DNA of 64,000 nucleotides from Pontibacter pamirensis (GCF_010015475.1 NZ_SSNI01000003.1:62001-126000); one strand, 5' to 3'; numbered from the stretch's first letter, positions 28,107 to 38,522 are shown. Notes: a model not told the origin generated them from the letters alone. Numbers and translations: made by a program.

Positions 28107-29279
28107 TTATGGAGTGTTCTTGCTGTGATTTACTTTCACGCCTGAAGGAAATTTTTGCGGTGTGGTGGTCGGGCCGAAGACATTTATTTTTCCATCTTTC
28201 ACTTCCATGCGGTCAATGAAAACCACCCTCTCGTCTCCTGTTTTGGTCGTTCTTCCGTGGTAGACAATAAACATTTCTTTGCCGTCCGGAGAGTATGTGA
28301 TACTGTTGTGCCCGGTGCCCGTTACCACACCGCCTTCGTCAGAGTTTTTCTGCAGCACCGGGTTATTGGCTGCTTTTTTATAAGGACCCAAAGGCGAAGC
28401 TGCTGTGGCGTACCCAACGGCATAGTGCTGTCCACCAAAATAGTTGGCCGAGTACATCATGTAATACGTGCCTTCTTTTTTAAACGTGACAGAGCCCTCC
28501 GTCCAGCGGCGGTTCACTTCGCGGGCTGTTACAGAGCGGCTTTCCCATTCTGTCTGCTTATCGCTGAGGCCAACAGGCGGCCGAAGCAACAAAACCGGTA
28601 GGCCAATGACGCCGGAAAAATCAGGTTTGAGTTCAACGCCATATACCCAACTTTCTTCAATTTCCTTGAACCAGCCTTTTTCCTGGGCCCAATCCGCTAC
28701 CTGGCTCTCCACCGGGTGTTTGTAGGCCGCACGTGAATAATATAAATAAACTCTGCCATTGGTATCAAAATACACATTGGCATCAATAATGGGGTAGCCA
28801 GGGTCAAAAACCGGCTTGTCCGCCATATCTATGAAAGGCCCGGTAGGCTTATCGGCTACTGCCACCCCGATGCGGAAATTCTCTTCTTCATTTGTAGGGT
28901 TTACCTTCCATTGTGCACTGTAAAACATGTAAAACTTTCCGTTCAGCTCATACACTTCAGGTGCCCAGTACGCACCGCCCCAACCGGCATTGGAGTCGCT
29001 CCAGCCATTTTTGTTGTCGTGAAAGTATACCTGCCCCTCAGGCTGCCAGTTCACAAGGTCTTTTGATGAATAAGCGGCAAAGCCCTTTTCCGCTCCGCCG
29101 CCCGTACCATACATATAATACGTATCCCCGCTGTACAACACGTAAGGGTCACCAAACTCTATGTTCAGGGGGTTTGAAAAGGTGGTGTTGGACGTATCAA
29201 CGCGCTGTGTTGTCTGGGCCTTCACAGGGTGAAAAGACACTGCAGAAAGAAAGAAAAACAAAAGGAAGATATTTTTCAT
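28107..29279 (-). CDS. Family 43-like glycoside hydrolase
   Basis: ATG 29279 (390 residues) begins a Sec signal (MKNIFLLFFFLSAVSFHPVKA); the frame is open for 86 more codons upstream but that part has no signal or family match. The five-bladed propeller of GH43 is visible: general base Asp in FGDPYVLYSGDTYYMY, pKa-modulating Asp in DANVYFDTNGRVYLYYSRA, and general acid Glu in WTEGSVTFKKEGTYYMMYS. Such enzymes act on arabinose- or xylose-containing side chains of hemicellulose. It is periplasmic or secreted. Confidence 0.92.
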   Translation of the reverse strand: MKNIFLLFFFLSAVSFHPVKAQTTQRVDTSNTTFSNPLNIEFGDPYVLYSGDTYYMYGTGGGAEKGFAAYSSKDLVNWQPEGQVYFHDNKNGWSDSNAGWGGAYWAPEVYELNGKFYMFYSAQWKVNPTNEEENFRIGVAVADKPTGPFIDMADKPVFDPGYPIIDANVYFDTNGRVYLYYSRAAYKHPVESQVADWAQEKGWFKEIEESWVYGVELKPDFSGVIGLPVLLLRPPVGLSDKQTEWESRSVTAREVNRRWTEGSVTFKKEGTYYMMYSANYFGGQHYAVGYATAASPLGPYKKAANNPVLQKNSDEGGVVTGTGHNSITYSPDGKEMFIVYHGRTTKTGDERVVFIDRMEVKDGKINVFGPTTTPQKFPSGVKVNHSKNTP

Positions 29280-29856
29280 TGTAAGGATTGCACTTCTTAA
29301 GTATAAAATCAGGCGTATCATCCTTCGCAGCACCATGGGTATACCTTCGATGATATTCCGCACAGGGTTCAACCAAAAATCCGGAGAGAACACATCTGAC
29401 ATAGTGCTAGAGAGGATGTTAGCGAACGATAGTTGAAGCAAATTACGAATAATTCTGAGAATAGCGTAGCCTGCCATGGGCAACAAAATCACCAATAGGA
29501 AGGATCCCACACCACCTAAGGTACAGGTGGCGCACACGGCGGTTCTTTAAAGATAGCATAATTGCTAAACCAACATAAATGGAGTTAGATTAACGCGTTT
29601 TTTTTGAGCATATAGATAGTGGAAAATACTTCTTCAAAATTAGACCATTCAGAAGTCCTTTTTTATTTCCTGTATTGCCCTAACTCTTTCTTATGTTAAA
29701 TTTCACGATTAAAGAGGTAATTATGAATGGATTGGTGTGAATGATGGCCATTTCCTGAACCTATTCTTATCATCTGGATTTATAGCACCTGCATTGGAAA
29801 CGTCTTGCAAAATGTTAACTTAAGGTGCATTAGACCAAACCTATTTATACTTTGCC
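29280..29856. other. Divergent intergenic stretch
   Basis: 577 bp between the GH43 and TIM-barrel genes. The open frame 29280-29537, in phase with GH43, is hydrophobic but lacks a plausible start or family match. The last 30 bp before 29857 include TATACTTTG, close to the Bacteroidota -7 box. Confidence 0.4.
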
Positions 29857-30804
29857 ATGACTTCATTACCTACAAGCCGCCGTAACGCCCTGAAAGTATT
29901 GGGTGCATCCGCTGGCATGTCCTTGCTGCCCGGAGCGGTTGGGGCGGCCACAACTGCAAAACCTGCTGCCAAAGCAAACTTTATCTACTGCCTCAACATG
30001 AGCACGATAAAAGGCCACAAGCTGGGGTTTGTGAAGGAACTTGAAATAGCCTCTCAAGCTGGTTTCCGCTCTGTTGAGATCTGGATGGATTCCCTGCAGG
30101 CGTACCTGGAGGGTGGCGGCACGCTGCCTGAGGCGCGGAAGCGGCTGGATAACCTCGGCCTTAAAGTGGAAAATGCCATCGGTTTTGCCCAGTGGGTTGT
30201 TGACGACGACACTGCCCGAATGAAGGGAATGGAGCTGCTAAAGCGGGAAATGGAAATGCTAGCTCAATTGGGTTGCCACCGTACGGCCGCGCCGCCCGTT
30301 GGGGCTACGCAAGACCCGGGTCTCGATTTGAAAAGGGCTGCCGAACGCTACCGCGCCATTCTGGAGTTGGGCGAGCAAACAGGCGTAGTGCCGCAGCTCG
30401 AGTTATGGGGTTTCTCCCAGAACCTGAGCCGCCTGAGCGAAGTGATGTACGTGGCAATTGAAAGCGGCCATCCCTCCGCCAGGGTGCTGCTCGATGTGTA
30501 CCACCTCTACCGGGGCGGTTCCAGCGTGGACAGCCTGCCACTGGTGGGCAAAGCGGCCATAGAGGTTTTCCATGTGAATGACTACCCGGCTAACACGCCT
30601 TCCGCTACTATTACAGATGCGGACCGTGTGTATACAGGAGACGGCGTCGCGCCGCTCAGCCGCATTCTGCAATACATCCATAATCCGGAAAAGCCAGTGG
30701 TGCTTTCCCTGGAGGTATTCAACAAAGATTATTACGCCCAGGATCCGCTTAAAGTGGCTCAGGCTGGTTTAGTTAAAATGAAATCCATGACCCGCAGCAT
30801 GTGA
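29857..30804 (+). CDS. Sugar phosphate isomerase/epimerase-like TIM-barrel protein, exported
   Basis: 315 residues of the AP endonuclease 2/xylose-isomerase-like TIM-barrel superfamily. The leader SRRNALKVLGASAGMSLLPG is a twin-arginine signal, so the enzyme is exported folded. Metal-ligand landmarks are QLELWGFSQ, LLDVYHLYRGG, FHVNDYPA and a final LSLEVFNKDYYAQDP. Such exported barrels in Bacteroidota often sit with Gfo/Idh/MocA oxidoreductases and work on 3-keto or related sugars; the reaction here is inferred only. A strong terminator follows the stop. Confidence 0.87.
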   Translation: MTSLPTSRRNALKVLGASAGMSLLPGAVGAATTAKPAAKANFIYCLNMSTIKGHKLGFVKELEIASQAGFRSVEIWMDSLQAYLEGGGTLPEARKRLDNLGLKVENAIGFAQWVVDDDTARMKGMELLKREMEMLAQLGCHRTAAPPVGATQDPGLDLKRAAERYRAILELGEQTGVVPQLELWGFSQNLSRLSEVMYVAIESGHPSARVLLDVYHLYRGGSSVDSLPLVGKAAIEVFHVNDYPANTPSATITDADRVYTGDGVAPLSRILQYIHNPEKPVVLSLEVFNKDYYAQDPLKVAQAGLVKMKSMTRSM

Positions 30805-30826
30805 TTCGATGGTGAATCATAGTATT

Positions 30827-30873
30827 TGAAGAAGTATTCCTGCTGTACACCCTACAGCAGGAATACTTCTTCA
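30827..30873 (+). terminator. Terminator after the TIM-barrel gene
   Basis: Perfect 21-bp stem (30827-30847 with 30853-30873), five-base loop CACCC, 23 bp after the stop codon. A long U run is missing, but the stem itself ends in CTTCTTCA. Confidence 0.78.
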
Positions 30874-31078
30874 CTGCCTTTCCACGCGCTGTCTGGACTA
30901 TCCCCAGGTACACTCCGACTTTTCTGACCGACAAATCTACGTCCAGCTGAATCTTACTGGGAGGTCAGAGGCCAAACTAAATGCTAAAAACATAACAGTT
31001 ATAAACTATTTACCTTCTAATTATTCTTTTACCTTTGCAGGTCTAAAAGTATAAGATATATAAGCAACATACTATTTT

Positions 31079-31510
31079 ATGCTGAAGGAAATAAAAAATG
31101 TCTTTGTAAGGACATATTATAGAATAGAATATAAGAGCAGGACGCATATAGTGGAAGCTACCTGGTATGGTACTGCCACGAAGCAGGATTTGAAGCAAGC
31201 GATTATTGCCGGTTTAGAGGTACATGAGCGCACCAGTTGTGCCTACAGGTTAAATGACAACACAGATTTCTCGGGTCCATGGGCTGACTCGGTAACATGG
31301 ATAGCGGAGGAGTGGCTACCACGTGCCTATGCATCAGGCATCCGGTATTTAGCGCATATAGCTCGCCCGGGTTCTTTCGGTGAATCAGCGGGAGAGGCAG
31401 TGCTCAGTAGTAAAATTAGTTCCCAGATAGAGGTCGGCCTTTTTACAAGCAGAGCAGTTGCCATCGACTGGCTGCTTGCGAAACAAAGAGAAAATGATTA
31501 TACCCCATAA
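31079..31510 (+). CDS. Small STAS/SpoIIAA-like protein
   Basis: 143-residue soluble protein of alternating beta/alpha character: YYRIEYKSRTHIVEATWYGT, KQDLKQAIIAGLEVHE, YRLNDNTDFSGPWADSVTWI, then a C-terminal segment ending AIDWLLAK. The order of elements and the closing A-x-x-W-L match the SpoIIAA-like/STAS-like proteins frequent in Hymenobacteraceae. A second, divergent copy is at 44432. These are usually lone genes near signalling loci, and no partner is visible here. Family assignment is by pattern only. Confidence 0.5.
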   Translation: MLKEIKNVFVRTYYRIEYKSRTHIVEATWYGTATKQDLKQAIIAGLEVHERTSCAYRLNDNTDFSGPWADSVTWIAEEWLPRAYASGIRYLAHIARPGSFGESAGEAVLSSKISSQIEVGLFTSRAVAIDWLLAKQRENDYTP

Positions 31511-31676
31511 GGTATAACCTGCCTTCGCCAGTATCGCTAAAGGGGGGGCACAGTAATTCTTTCCCCTCACCCGGGCAATTAGTGCAGAAAGTCCTGTGAA
31601 CTCCTCATCAGCTATCTTCTGATTCTATAAGCATTCTTTTGCAGTTTCAACTTTATACCAGCTCTTATACTGTACA

Positions 31677-34358
31677 TTACTTTTTCGCCTCCAGAAAAGA
31701 AATCAGGTCACGCAGGTCACTTACTGTGAGACGTGCTTCAAGACCTTCAGGCATCAGGGAAGACTTTATCATGCCGTAATCCAGAATTTCCTTTTTCGGG
31801 AAAGACACAAATCCTGCTGTATGGGTGTATAGCTTTATACTGTTGCCGCCTATATCTATCTGCCGCCCCTGGTGCACTTTGCCATCTTTAAGCTTGATAA
31901 ACCAGCCCTGGTATTCTGGGGTAACCTCTTCTGAGGGTCGCAAAATAGAAGATACCAACTGCGAACGGGATTTAGATAAACCGACATTCGTCAGGTCAGG
32001 CCCCAGGTCTCCTCCCCGCCCCTGCACGGCATGACAGGAAGCACAAGCCGATTGCTGCGAGTAGAACACCCTGCGGCCTCGTTGGGGATTGCCACCAGCA
32101 GCCAGCTCGTGCTCCCACTCCTGGAGTGACGACGGGCGGGCAGGAAGCGGGGCCTTTGCATTGGAAGGCGATAGCGCCAGCGCAAACTGCTGCTGCAGGG
32201 GCTCTTCCTTGACTTCAATTGAAGCTTTAAAATTTGACTGCAATGCCTGACGGAATTCTTCAGAAGACAAGCGGGCACGGAGATACCGGGCAGCCTCGAT
32301 CTGAACATCCGGTTCTGCGTCCTGAAGCAGAGGCACTACCTTCGCCGACAGGTCTACAGGCTGCCGGGTCAGAGAGAGCAATGCCTCTGCCCGTATGGTG
32401 GTTGGGTTGGAAGGTGTTAAAGCCAGCTGCAACAGGCGCTCCGCCCCCTCTTCGTTCGGCACACTGGCCAGCGCCCGCACTGCCTCCAAACGCAACTGCG
32501 CATCGTTGCCTGCAGCGAGGAGAGACGTAAGCAACCGGACCTGCTCTGCCGGCTTTTCAAGGTGCCTGATGGCCATCGCCCGCAGCTCAGGCGGCCTGGA
32601 TTTGTCGGAAATAAAATTTTGAATAAACTGGTCCGGCAAGGGTCGCTTGATGGATTTTGCGTAAGGCTCTGTTTTATTTCGGTAAGATTGGATAAAAGCG
32701 GATGAAAGGTGCTTCACAGTTTCCAGATATGTTTCAAACAGGTCCGGCGACACCGGGTTAATTGCCAAGGCCCGGTTAATGTCAGGTCGCAGTGCTGTCA
32801 TACCTTCCTGCCCAACCCACAGCAGCGCCCTCTGGCGCACCCGCACATCCGGGTCAGACAGCAGCCGTTTCACAATCGGCTCCACATCCTGTTGGCCGGA
32901 CCGGTGAAGTGCTATCATGGCTCCTAACCGTACGTCCGGGTCGGGGCTGGCTGTTGCCTCCAACACCTGCTGCTGATAAGCGGGTCGAGTCAGCACATGC
33001 GTAGCGGCGTGCCGCAGGAAAGGGTCCTCTGACTGCAGTGCCTTCATGAGCTGTTTTCCGTCGGCAGGTGAGGTTGCAGCGTAAATTTTGCGCAGCGGCT
33101 CACCAACATTGTTCTGTAAGGGAGAAGCATATGGCTGATGCGGTTTCGTAACTTTCACATCTGGTCGGGCGGCTAATTTCCAGATACGACCCCTCCCGTG
33201 GTTAGGGTAGTCCCTGAGCACCCAATCTGTAAAATAAACGGTTCCTTTGCTGTCTGTGGCGAAGGCAACCGGCCTGAACTCATGGTCGCCCTCGACAATA
33301 ACTTGTGTACTGCCTGTTACAGACACTCCTTTGGGTGCAAGGTTAACACGCACCACCCGGCTCTCTTCCCAGATTGACGCCAGCACCTGCCCCTGGTAAT
33401 CCTGCGGAAGAGCAGCCTGGCTCGCGTCAAGCAAGCCGGAAGGTGCCTCTCCCAGTCCCACAGCATAAGGCAGCGTTCCCGGAAGCTCCCCGTTCCAGGC
33501 CAGGTAAGGGTGAATGCCGCTACCGCCGTAGAGCGACTTATAGCCGTAGTCACCGCCCGGCACCACATGCACCAGCCTGTTTGGCCCCCGGCTGTCAGGG
33601 TCGTTGTCTACGGTTAGCAGCCGCCCCTTCTCGTCAAATTTGAGGTCTACAGGGTTCCAGAACCCTGTGGCCACTTCTTCAAGCTTAGAGCCGTCCGGGC
33701 GTGCCCGCACGATATTTCCACCATCACCATAGCCGCTTACATAAGAATTATCAGTACCCACCATTTTCTAGGGTGCACTGCCCGTATTTCCCCGCGATAC
33801 ATACATCCAGTTATCCGCAGAAAAGGTGATGCCCAGCAGAGCAGCATGGGCATACACATAATCCGGCTCGGCTAAGTGCAACACCTTCACCTGCTCCTCG
33901 CTCACTCCGTCACCGTCCCGGTCATACACTGCATAAACAGCCTTGGATGTCACGACGTACAGGTGCCCTTCCGGAGAAAAAGCGATGTTGACGCCTTCCT
34001 TAAAGCCTTCAGCGAAAACGGAGCTTTTCTCTGGGTGGCCGTCCCGGTTCTGGTCCACGAAAATCTTGATTCTGTCACCATCAGGTCCAGCATAATCCTT
34101 TGGCGGCAGGTGCGTGTGTGATTCCAGCACAAAAACCCGGTCTAGGCTATCAACGGCAATACCGATTGGGGTGACAATATCGGGATTCTCGGCAAACAGC
34201 GTCAACGCAAGGCGGTCATCTAAAACGCGCGGCCTATCCAGCACATCAGTTTCAGAAGCATTTTCGAAGCTGCATAAGGGCATCAAGCCGGCGATAAGCA
34301 AGCTAAGAATAAGCAATATACTGGAGAACCGGTATGAAAAGTTTGTGGTGTCAGGCAT
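31677..34358 (-). pseudogene. PVC-type haem-binding dehydrogenase interrupted by an in-frame TAG
   Basis: Two adjacent frames (34358-33768 and 33764-31677) are in the same phase and separated only by TAG at 33770-33768. Joined, they give about 893 residues: a Sec signal, a beta-propeller (about 45-420; TPIGIAVDSLDRVFVLESHT, FWNPVDLKFDEKGRLLTVDN), a HEAT-like helical region (about 440-730), and a cytochrome c domain with CASCH followed by GDLGPDLTNVG. This is the PVC-type dehydrogenase architecture, expected in the periplasm. The stop falls after GNTGSAP, where homologues as I recall have Trp, so TGG to TAG is likely. The second part has an ATG two codons later but would lack a signal. Confidence 0.85.
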
Positions 34359-34477
34359 GGTATAAATGATTTGTACAGGCTACTGATGCAAACTTGAAAA
34401 AGAAAAATGCTCACACACTGAACAAGGTGTCGATGCAAAAGAATGTACCTGGCAGAACGTTGAGACAGGTAAAACCG

Positions 34478-35377
34478 CTACCGTTCGTATTTCTGAAAAA
34501 GCTGGTAAACTCTTCTCAGATCTTCTTCTAGGGTTAAATGGCTTATTGGAGGTGCCATTTCAATCAGCAGGTAGCCGCTGTATCCGTGAGCCAGCATCTT
34601 TTCCACCACTCCGGCATTGTCCGTTACCCCTTCCCCATACCGCACCACCTTGTGAACTCCTTTCCGCTCCGTATCCTTCAGGTCAATGTGGAGTATCTTC
34701 GAATTAAACCGATCTACCACTTCCATCAGGTCCACATTCGCGCCGTCAAAGTGTGCGTTGTCCATGCACATGCCTACATTGGGAGAGGAAATGGCACTGA
34801 AAATTTCATCGTAATCTGCTATGTTCTCCAGGTTGTTGTTGGCGTGGTTCTCCAACAGAATCAGCATGTCCATTTCCTCGGCGGCAGGTGCAATCTCTTT
34901 TAACACCTGAATGATAGCCTCCAACCCACCGTCTTTCCCTCGCCCGGCTCCGGTGAACTTTACCCGCCTGCACCCCAGCTGCCGGGCGGCCTCCATGTTC
35001 CAGATCTTGTGGGTTACATCTTTGATGATATTGCCCGAGGCGCCAAAGGAACTGCCCTGCACGCAAACTGGTTTAAGGTCATGCTGTTGGCAGCGTTCTT
35101 TGATGCTGCGTATACCTGCAGGGGTAAGATTACGGGCGTACCAGCAATTAAACTCCACGTTTTTGAAAGGGAGTTTGGGGATGATGGCGAAGGCCGGTTC
35201 AAAATTCATATCCCCAAAGCCATCGCAGGTAATGGTGGCGATGGCAAGTTCCACTTTCTTTCTGCTCTCTCTCAGAGGCACGGCTGCTTGGGCCACGACA
35301 GATCCTGCCACACACAGACCTGCCATACCCAGGCTGGCGGTCTTCAGAAAATCTCTTCGGGTTTCTTCTTTCTTCAT
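34478..35377 (-). CDS. Sugar phosphate isomerase/epimerase-like TIM-barrel protein, exported
   Basis: 299 residues; the leader KKEETRRDFLKTASLGMAGL is a twin-arginine signal. The TIM-barrel metal and substrate positions appear in ILLENHANNN, VGMCMDNAHFDG, KILHIDLKDTERKG and the closing GYLLIEMAPP. It is encoded 119 bp upstream of the interrupted PVC-type dehydrogenase on the same strand, a frequent pairing in Bacteroidota sugar-oxidation loci. A cofactor or keto-sugar role is inference. It is one of three such exported barrels in the window (also 29857 and 51613), and they are not close copies of each other. Confidence 0.87.
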   Translation of the reverse strand: MKKEETRRDFLKTASLGMAGLCVAGSVVAQAAVPLRESRKKVELAIATITCDGFGDMNFEPAFAIIPKLPFKNVEFNCWYARNLTPAGIRSIKERCQQHDLKPVCVQGSSFGASGNIIKDVTHKIWNMEAARQLGCRRVKFTGAGRGKDGGLEAIIQVLKEIAPAAEEMDMLILLENHANNNLENIADYDEIFSAISSPNVGMCMDNAHFDGANVDLMEVVDRFNSKILHIDLKDTERKGVHKVVRYGEGVTDNAGVVEKMLAHGYSGYLLIEMAPPISHLTLEEDLRRVYQLFQKYER

Positions 35378-35906
35378 AAGCTAAAATCTATTTCTGAACC
35401 TTAAGTTATGGGCGCTGCAAAGGGAGGCCTTCGTTTTTATTCCTTGTCTCGTAAGGCCACCAGATAAGAAGGCTTTTTAAGGACAACACCCTTGCTTTTG
35501 TGACGTTAGTTTGATAGTATTTATCTTAGAAACATGCAAGTGTTTACCAAATTGCTATGTTAAATTAAAAAAAATCTATTTAATCTTACTGTTTCTAAGC
35601 CTTCACTGATGACTTTATCTCTTTTTTGCTCCCGTTTATTATGTTTTGTATATAAACAAAAAGAGATGTCGTTGAAACCCTAAGGAGCAAGTGTGGTCAA
35701 GAATTGAGGTACATTTATAAATTCTTGGTCATATCCTAAACAAAATTATGTTGTATGGGCAGAGTTTTGTCCTAATCTTGTTTCTTCGAGCGATTTAACA
35801 TAAAAGCATCTCGCAACATCTCCTTTTACCGCTTACGCTAAAGGTGGAGCCTTCCTATTGAACATTAGACGAGTTATTAAACAGCCTTACTTTCTCCAGT
35901 TTTTAT
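35378..35906. other. Intergenic stretch
   Basis: About 530 bp, A+T-rich (35510-35680). It should hold the promoter of the TIM-barrel gene. No gene was recognised; an imperfect palindrome near 35830-35865 is the only structure seen. Confidence 0.4.
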
Positions 35907-35949
35907 AAAATAGAAGAGGCTCCCTAAGATGGGGAGCCTCTTCTATTTT
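35907..35949 (-). terminator. Terminator after the PQQ-type dehydrogenase gene
   Basis: Perfect 18-bp stem (35907-35924 with 35932-35949), loop TAAGATG, ending in four T residues on the minus strand. It lies 31 bp beyond the dehydrogenase stop at 35980. Confidence 0.85.
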
Positions 35950-35979
35950 CAGCATATGAACTTCTTAATGCTAGTGACG

Positions 35980-37227
35980 CTATTTCTTATACACCCGGTA
36001 TAACCTTCCCTGGTCAGTAACCGCATATAAGGCGCCATCTTTGCCCTGGGTGATGTCACGAAACCGCTGCTTCTCACTTTCCAGCAGTCTTTCTTCGCCC
36101 ACCACCTTATTATCTTCTATCACAAGCCTTGCAATGTGCATGCCGCTAAGCCCACCAATAAAAAGATTGTTGTTCCATTCCGGTATGCTGTCGCTGCTGT
36201 AAAAAGTCATCCCGCTGGGAGAGATACTTGGATCCCAGTAATAAACCGGCTGTTCAAGCCCTTCTTTCTGCGTTATGCCCTCCCCTACTTTCCCGCCGCC
36301 GTACTCAATCCCGTACGTGATGGTTGGCCAGCCATAATTTTTGCCGGCTTCAATTCTGTTGAGCTCATCGCCGCCCCTGGGGCCAAATTCATTCTCCCAG
36401 AGATCCCCTGTTTCCGGGTGAAAGGCAAGCCCCTGCACATTCCGGTGACCATAGGAATAAATTTCCGGCTTAGCACCTGCCTCCCCTTCAAACGGGTTAC
36501 CACCCACGGGTTCTCCCGCTTTGGTAATCCGGATAATTTTTCCCAGGCTGGAATCAAGGTGCTGCGCCTGCGGCCGGGTAACCGTGTCCGAGCGCTCTCC
36601 GGTGCTGATGATGAGATTGTCCTCCTTGTCAAAAAGGATCCTTCCTCCGTAATGCAGTGTGCCATCGTAAGCCGGAGTGGCGCGGTATATGACAGTCGCC
36701 CCCTCTATCTTTTTTTCGTCTGCAGAAAGCTTTCCTTTGGCTACGGAGGTTAAATTACCTTCAGGTAGCGGCTCTGAGAAAACCCAGTAAACCATTCTGT
36801 TCTGTTCAAAATCAGGATCAAGCCTGATGCCGAGCAGGCCTCCCTGCCCCTCAGCATTTACTTTCGGAATGCCGGTGATGGGGGCACTTAGCTCCCCTGA
36901 TAAAGAGGCTATACGCATGGTGCCGGCTTTTTCGGTAATAATTAGCCTGCCATCGGGCATACTGGTTAAACCCCATGGCTTTTCGAGTCCGTCCGTCAGC
37001 ACCTTTCCTTCATACGCGGTGGTTGATTTTACTCCGGCGGCCCTGGTCTGAGCCGGAAAGGCCGGTTGGTAGGCAGTGTTGGGTTCTTTGGTTTCTACCG
37101 GTGGAGCTGCCACGGTAGGAGCTGCACCCCCGCTTTGGTCAGTTTGGAATTGCTCCGAGGTATTATCTCCGCAGGAGGCCAGGGTAAGCAGAAGTCCTGC
37201 CGCCATTGTCAGCCTCGTTTTCGTCAT
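35980..37227 (-). CDS. PQQ-type sugar dehydrogenase (GSDH fold), lipoprotein
   Basis: ATG 37227 (415 residues) begins a lipoprotein signal with lipobox TLASC; the frame is open 17 codons further. A Thr/Pro/Ala-rich linker leads to a GSDH-type six-bladed propeller (about 75-414): LEKPWGLTSMPDGRLIITEK, GQGGLLGIRLDPDF, LHYGGRILFDKEDNLIISTG, YSYGHRNVQGLAFHPETGDL, and GGDELNRIEAGKNYGWP. The His in the RNVQGLAFHP block and the Arg/Tyr positions are those of active family members. It is probably an outer-membrane-anchored aldose oxidase. It is a paralogue of the proteins encoded at 18611 and 52579. Confidence 0.9.
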   Translation of the reverse strand: MTKTRLTMAAGLLLTLASCGDNTSEQFQTDQSGGAAPTVAAPPVETKEPNTAYQPAFPAQTRAAGVKSTTAYEGKVLTDGLEKPWGLTSMPDGRLIITEKAGTMRIASLSGELSAPITGIPKVNAEGQGGLLGIRLDPDFEQNRMVYWVFSEPLPEGNLTSVAKGKLSADEKKIEGATVIYRATPAYDGTLHYGGRILFDKEDNLIISTGERSDTVTRPQAQHLDSSLGKIIRITKAGEPVGGNPFEGEAGAKPEIYSYGHRNVQGLAFHPETGDLWENEFGPRGGDELNRIEAGKNYGWPTITYGIEYGGGKVGEGITQKEGLEQPVYYWDPSISPSGMTFYSSDSIPEWNNNLFIGGLSGMHIARLVIEDNKVVGEERLLESEKQRFRDITQGKDGALYAVTDQGRLYRVYKK

Positions 37228-37520
37228 TGGTTCTTTTATCATGTTTTTATAAAGCATACTTTTAAAGGTTGTGTTCATACGGTAAAACTAATAAAGGGCT
37301 GCTTCAATCCATATTGTTTCGTCTTCCTGTTTTTCTTAGAACCAAAACCTACGCCCCTCCGATAGAGGGTTTCATGCATGCGAATGGGTGTTTTCCTGAA
37401 TACGCTTGCTGAAGTTTGATCATCGGTGCCTGTAGCCGCCTCAGCATACGGTACGCCTGCCCCAGGTGGGCAGCTTAATTATACTTCAGGGTTTTCCCGC
37501 CTGGGTGGTGCTGCCTTGGT

Positions 37521-38522
37521 TTAGAGGTTTTTCCCCACGACAAGCTTGTCTCCCGAATCATCTACTTCAAAGAATTGAGGAATACGGATGTAGCGCCCGC
37601 TTTTATCTTCTTTGTGGCTGTGCACCAACATGAGCAGTTTACCTTCGAAAGTGCGGAACATCATGCCGTGACCATAGTCGGGCGGTGTTATCGGCTCTTT
37701 TTCATGCACCCAGGGGCCGTCTAATGTACCGCTCTCAGAATAGGCCACGCCTTGCGTATAGACGTTGTGAACCCAGCTTGTCCACAACATTCCCAATTTA
37801 CCGGTTTGAGTGTAGAACAGCCAGGGACCATCGGTTACTTTATTTGGAATGACATTGCCTGCTTCGTCGCGCTCCTTGCTCCAGGGAGATTCGCTTGCAC
37901 GGAAAAGCATCTTCCCTTCGCCTACAGAGCCACTCAGGTCCGGTTTTAATTCTATCTTTTCTATCGTGCCGTTCCAGTTTTGCAGCCATTCATAACAGTA
38001 CACCATATAAGGTTTTCCGTCTTTCTCCACCCAGAACGTGCCGTCTAAAGTGGGTTTGTCTGCAGGCAGGTATACGGAGTCCTGCATGGGAACATAAGGC
38101 CCGTCGGGTTTGTCGCTGACTAATATATGACTGGCACGGCGCTCAATGACATTCCCCCGCACCGTATCGATTTTCACATCCCGGTTGGTGAAGGTGGCGA
38201 AATAGTAGTATTTGCCCTTGTACTGATGCAGTTCTGCGGCCCAAATCATCGGGTTCTCTCCCATCCACGAGTCTGGGTCTGTCTTGGCCACATTATACGG
38301 GCCGGTCCATTTCTTCAGGTCCTTGCTTTTCCACAGCATCCCTCCTGTTCCTGTCATGTAATACAACGCTGTTTTTTTGTCAGCCATGATAAAAGGGTCG
38401 CTCAGGCGAATGGAATCCAAGGGCACATCCTTTCTTATCACCGGCTCCCTGTTTTGTGAGAAAACCGGGGCCAGGTTGAGGACGATGAGGGCTAGTAGAA
38501 ACAACACTCGTTTATATTCCAT
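37521..38522 (-). CDS. Family 43-like glycoside hydrolase
   Basis: 333 residues with a Sec signal (about 1-22, ending VFSQ). Propeller landmarks of GH43: LSDPFIMADKKTALYYMTGT carries the general-base Asp, LDGTFWVEKDGKPYMVYCYE the second Asp, and VTDGPWLFYTQTGKLGMLWT falls where the general-acid Glu normally stands, though the residue here reads Asp (TDGPW). That substitution is common among GH43-like proteins of altered specificity. It is separated by 293 bp from the PQQ dehydrogenase on the same strand and belongs to the same carbohydrate region. Confidence 0.85.
   Translation of the reverse strand: MEYKRVLFLLALIVLNLAPVFSQNREPVIRKDVPLDSIRLSDPFIMADKKTALYYMTGTGGMLWKSKDLKKWTGPYNVAKTDPDSWMGENPMIWAAELHQYKGKYYYFATFTNRDVKIDTVRGNVIERRASHILVSDKPDGPYVPMQDSVYLPADKPTLDGTFWVEKDGKPYMVYCYEWLQNWNGTIEKIELKPDLSGSVGEGKMLFRASESPWSKERDEAGNVIPNKVTDGPWLFYTQTGKLGMLWTSWVHNVYTQGVAYSESGTLDGPWVHEKEPITPPDYGHGMMFRTFEGKLLMLVHSHKEDKSGRYIRIPQFFEVDDSGDKLVVGKNL

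Noticed and set aside
29280-29537. 86-codon N-terminal extension of the GH43 frame
   Set aside because: It has no plausible start context, and a clean Sec signal begins at the internal ATG 29279. The extension is hydrophobic but matches nothing I know.
33762-33776. Recoding of TAG as pyrrolysine in the haem dehydrogenase
   Set aside because: Pyrrolysine systems are not known in this group, and a Trp codon mutated to TAG explains the observation.
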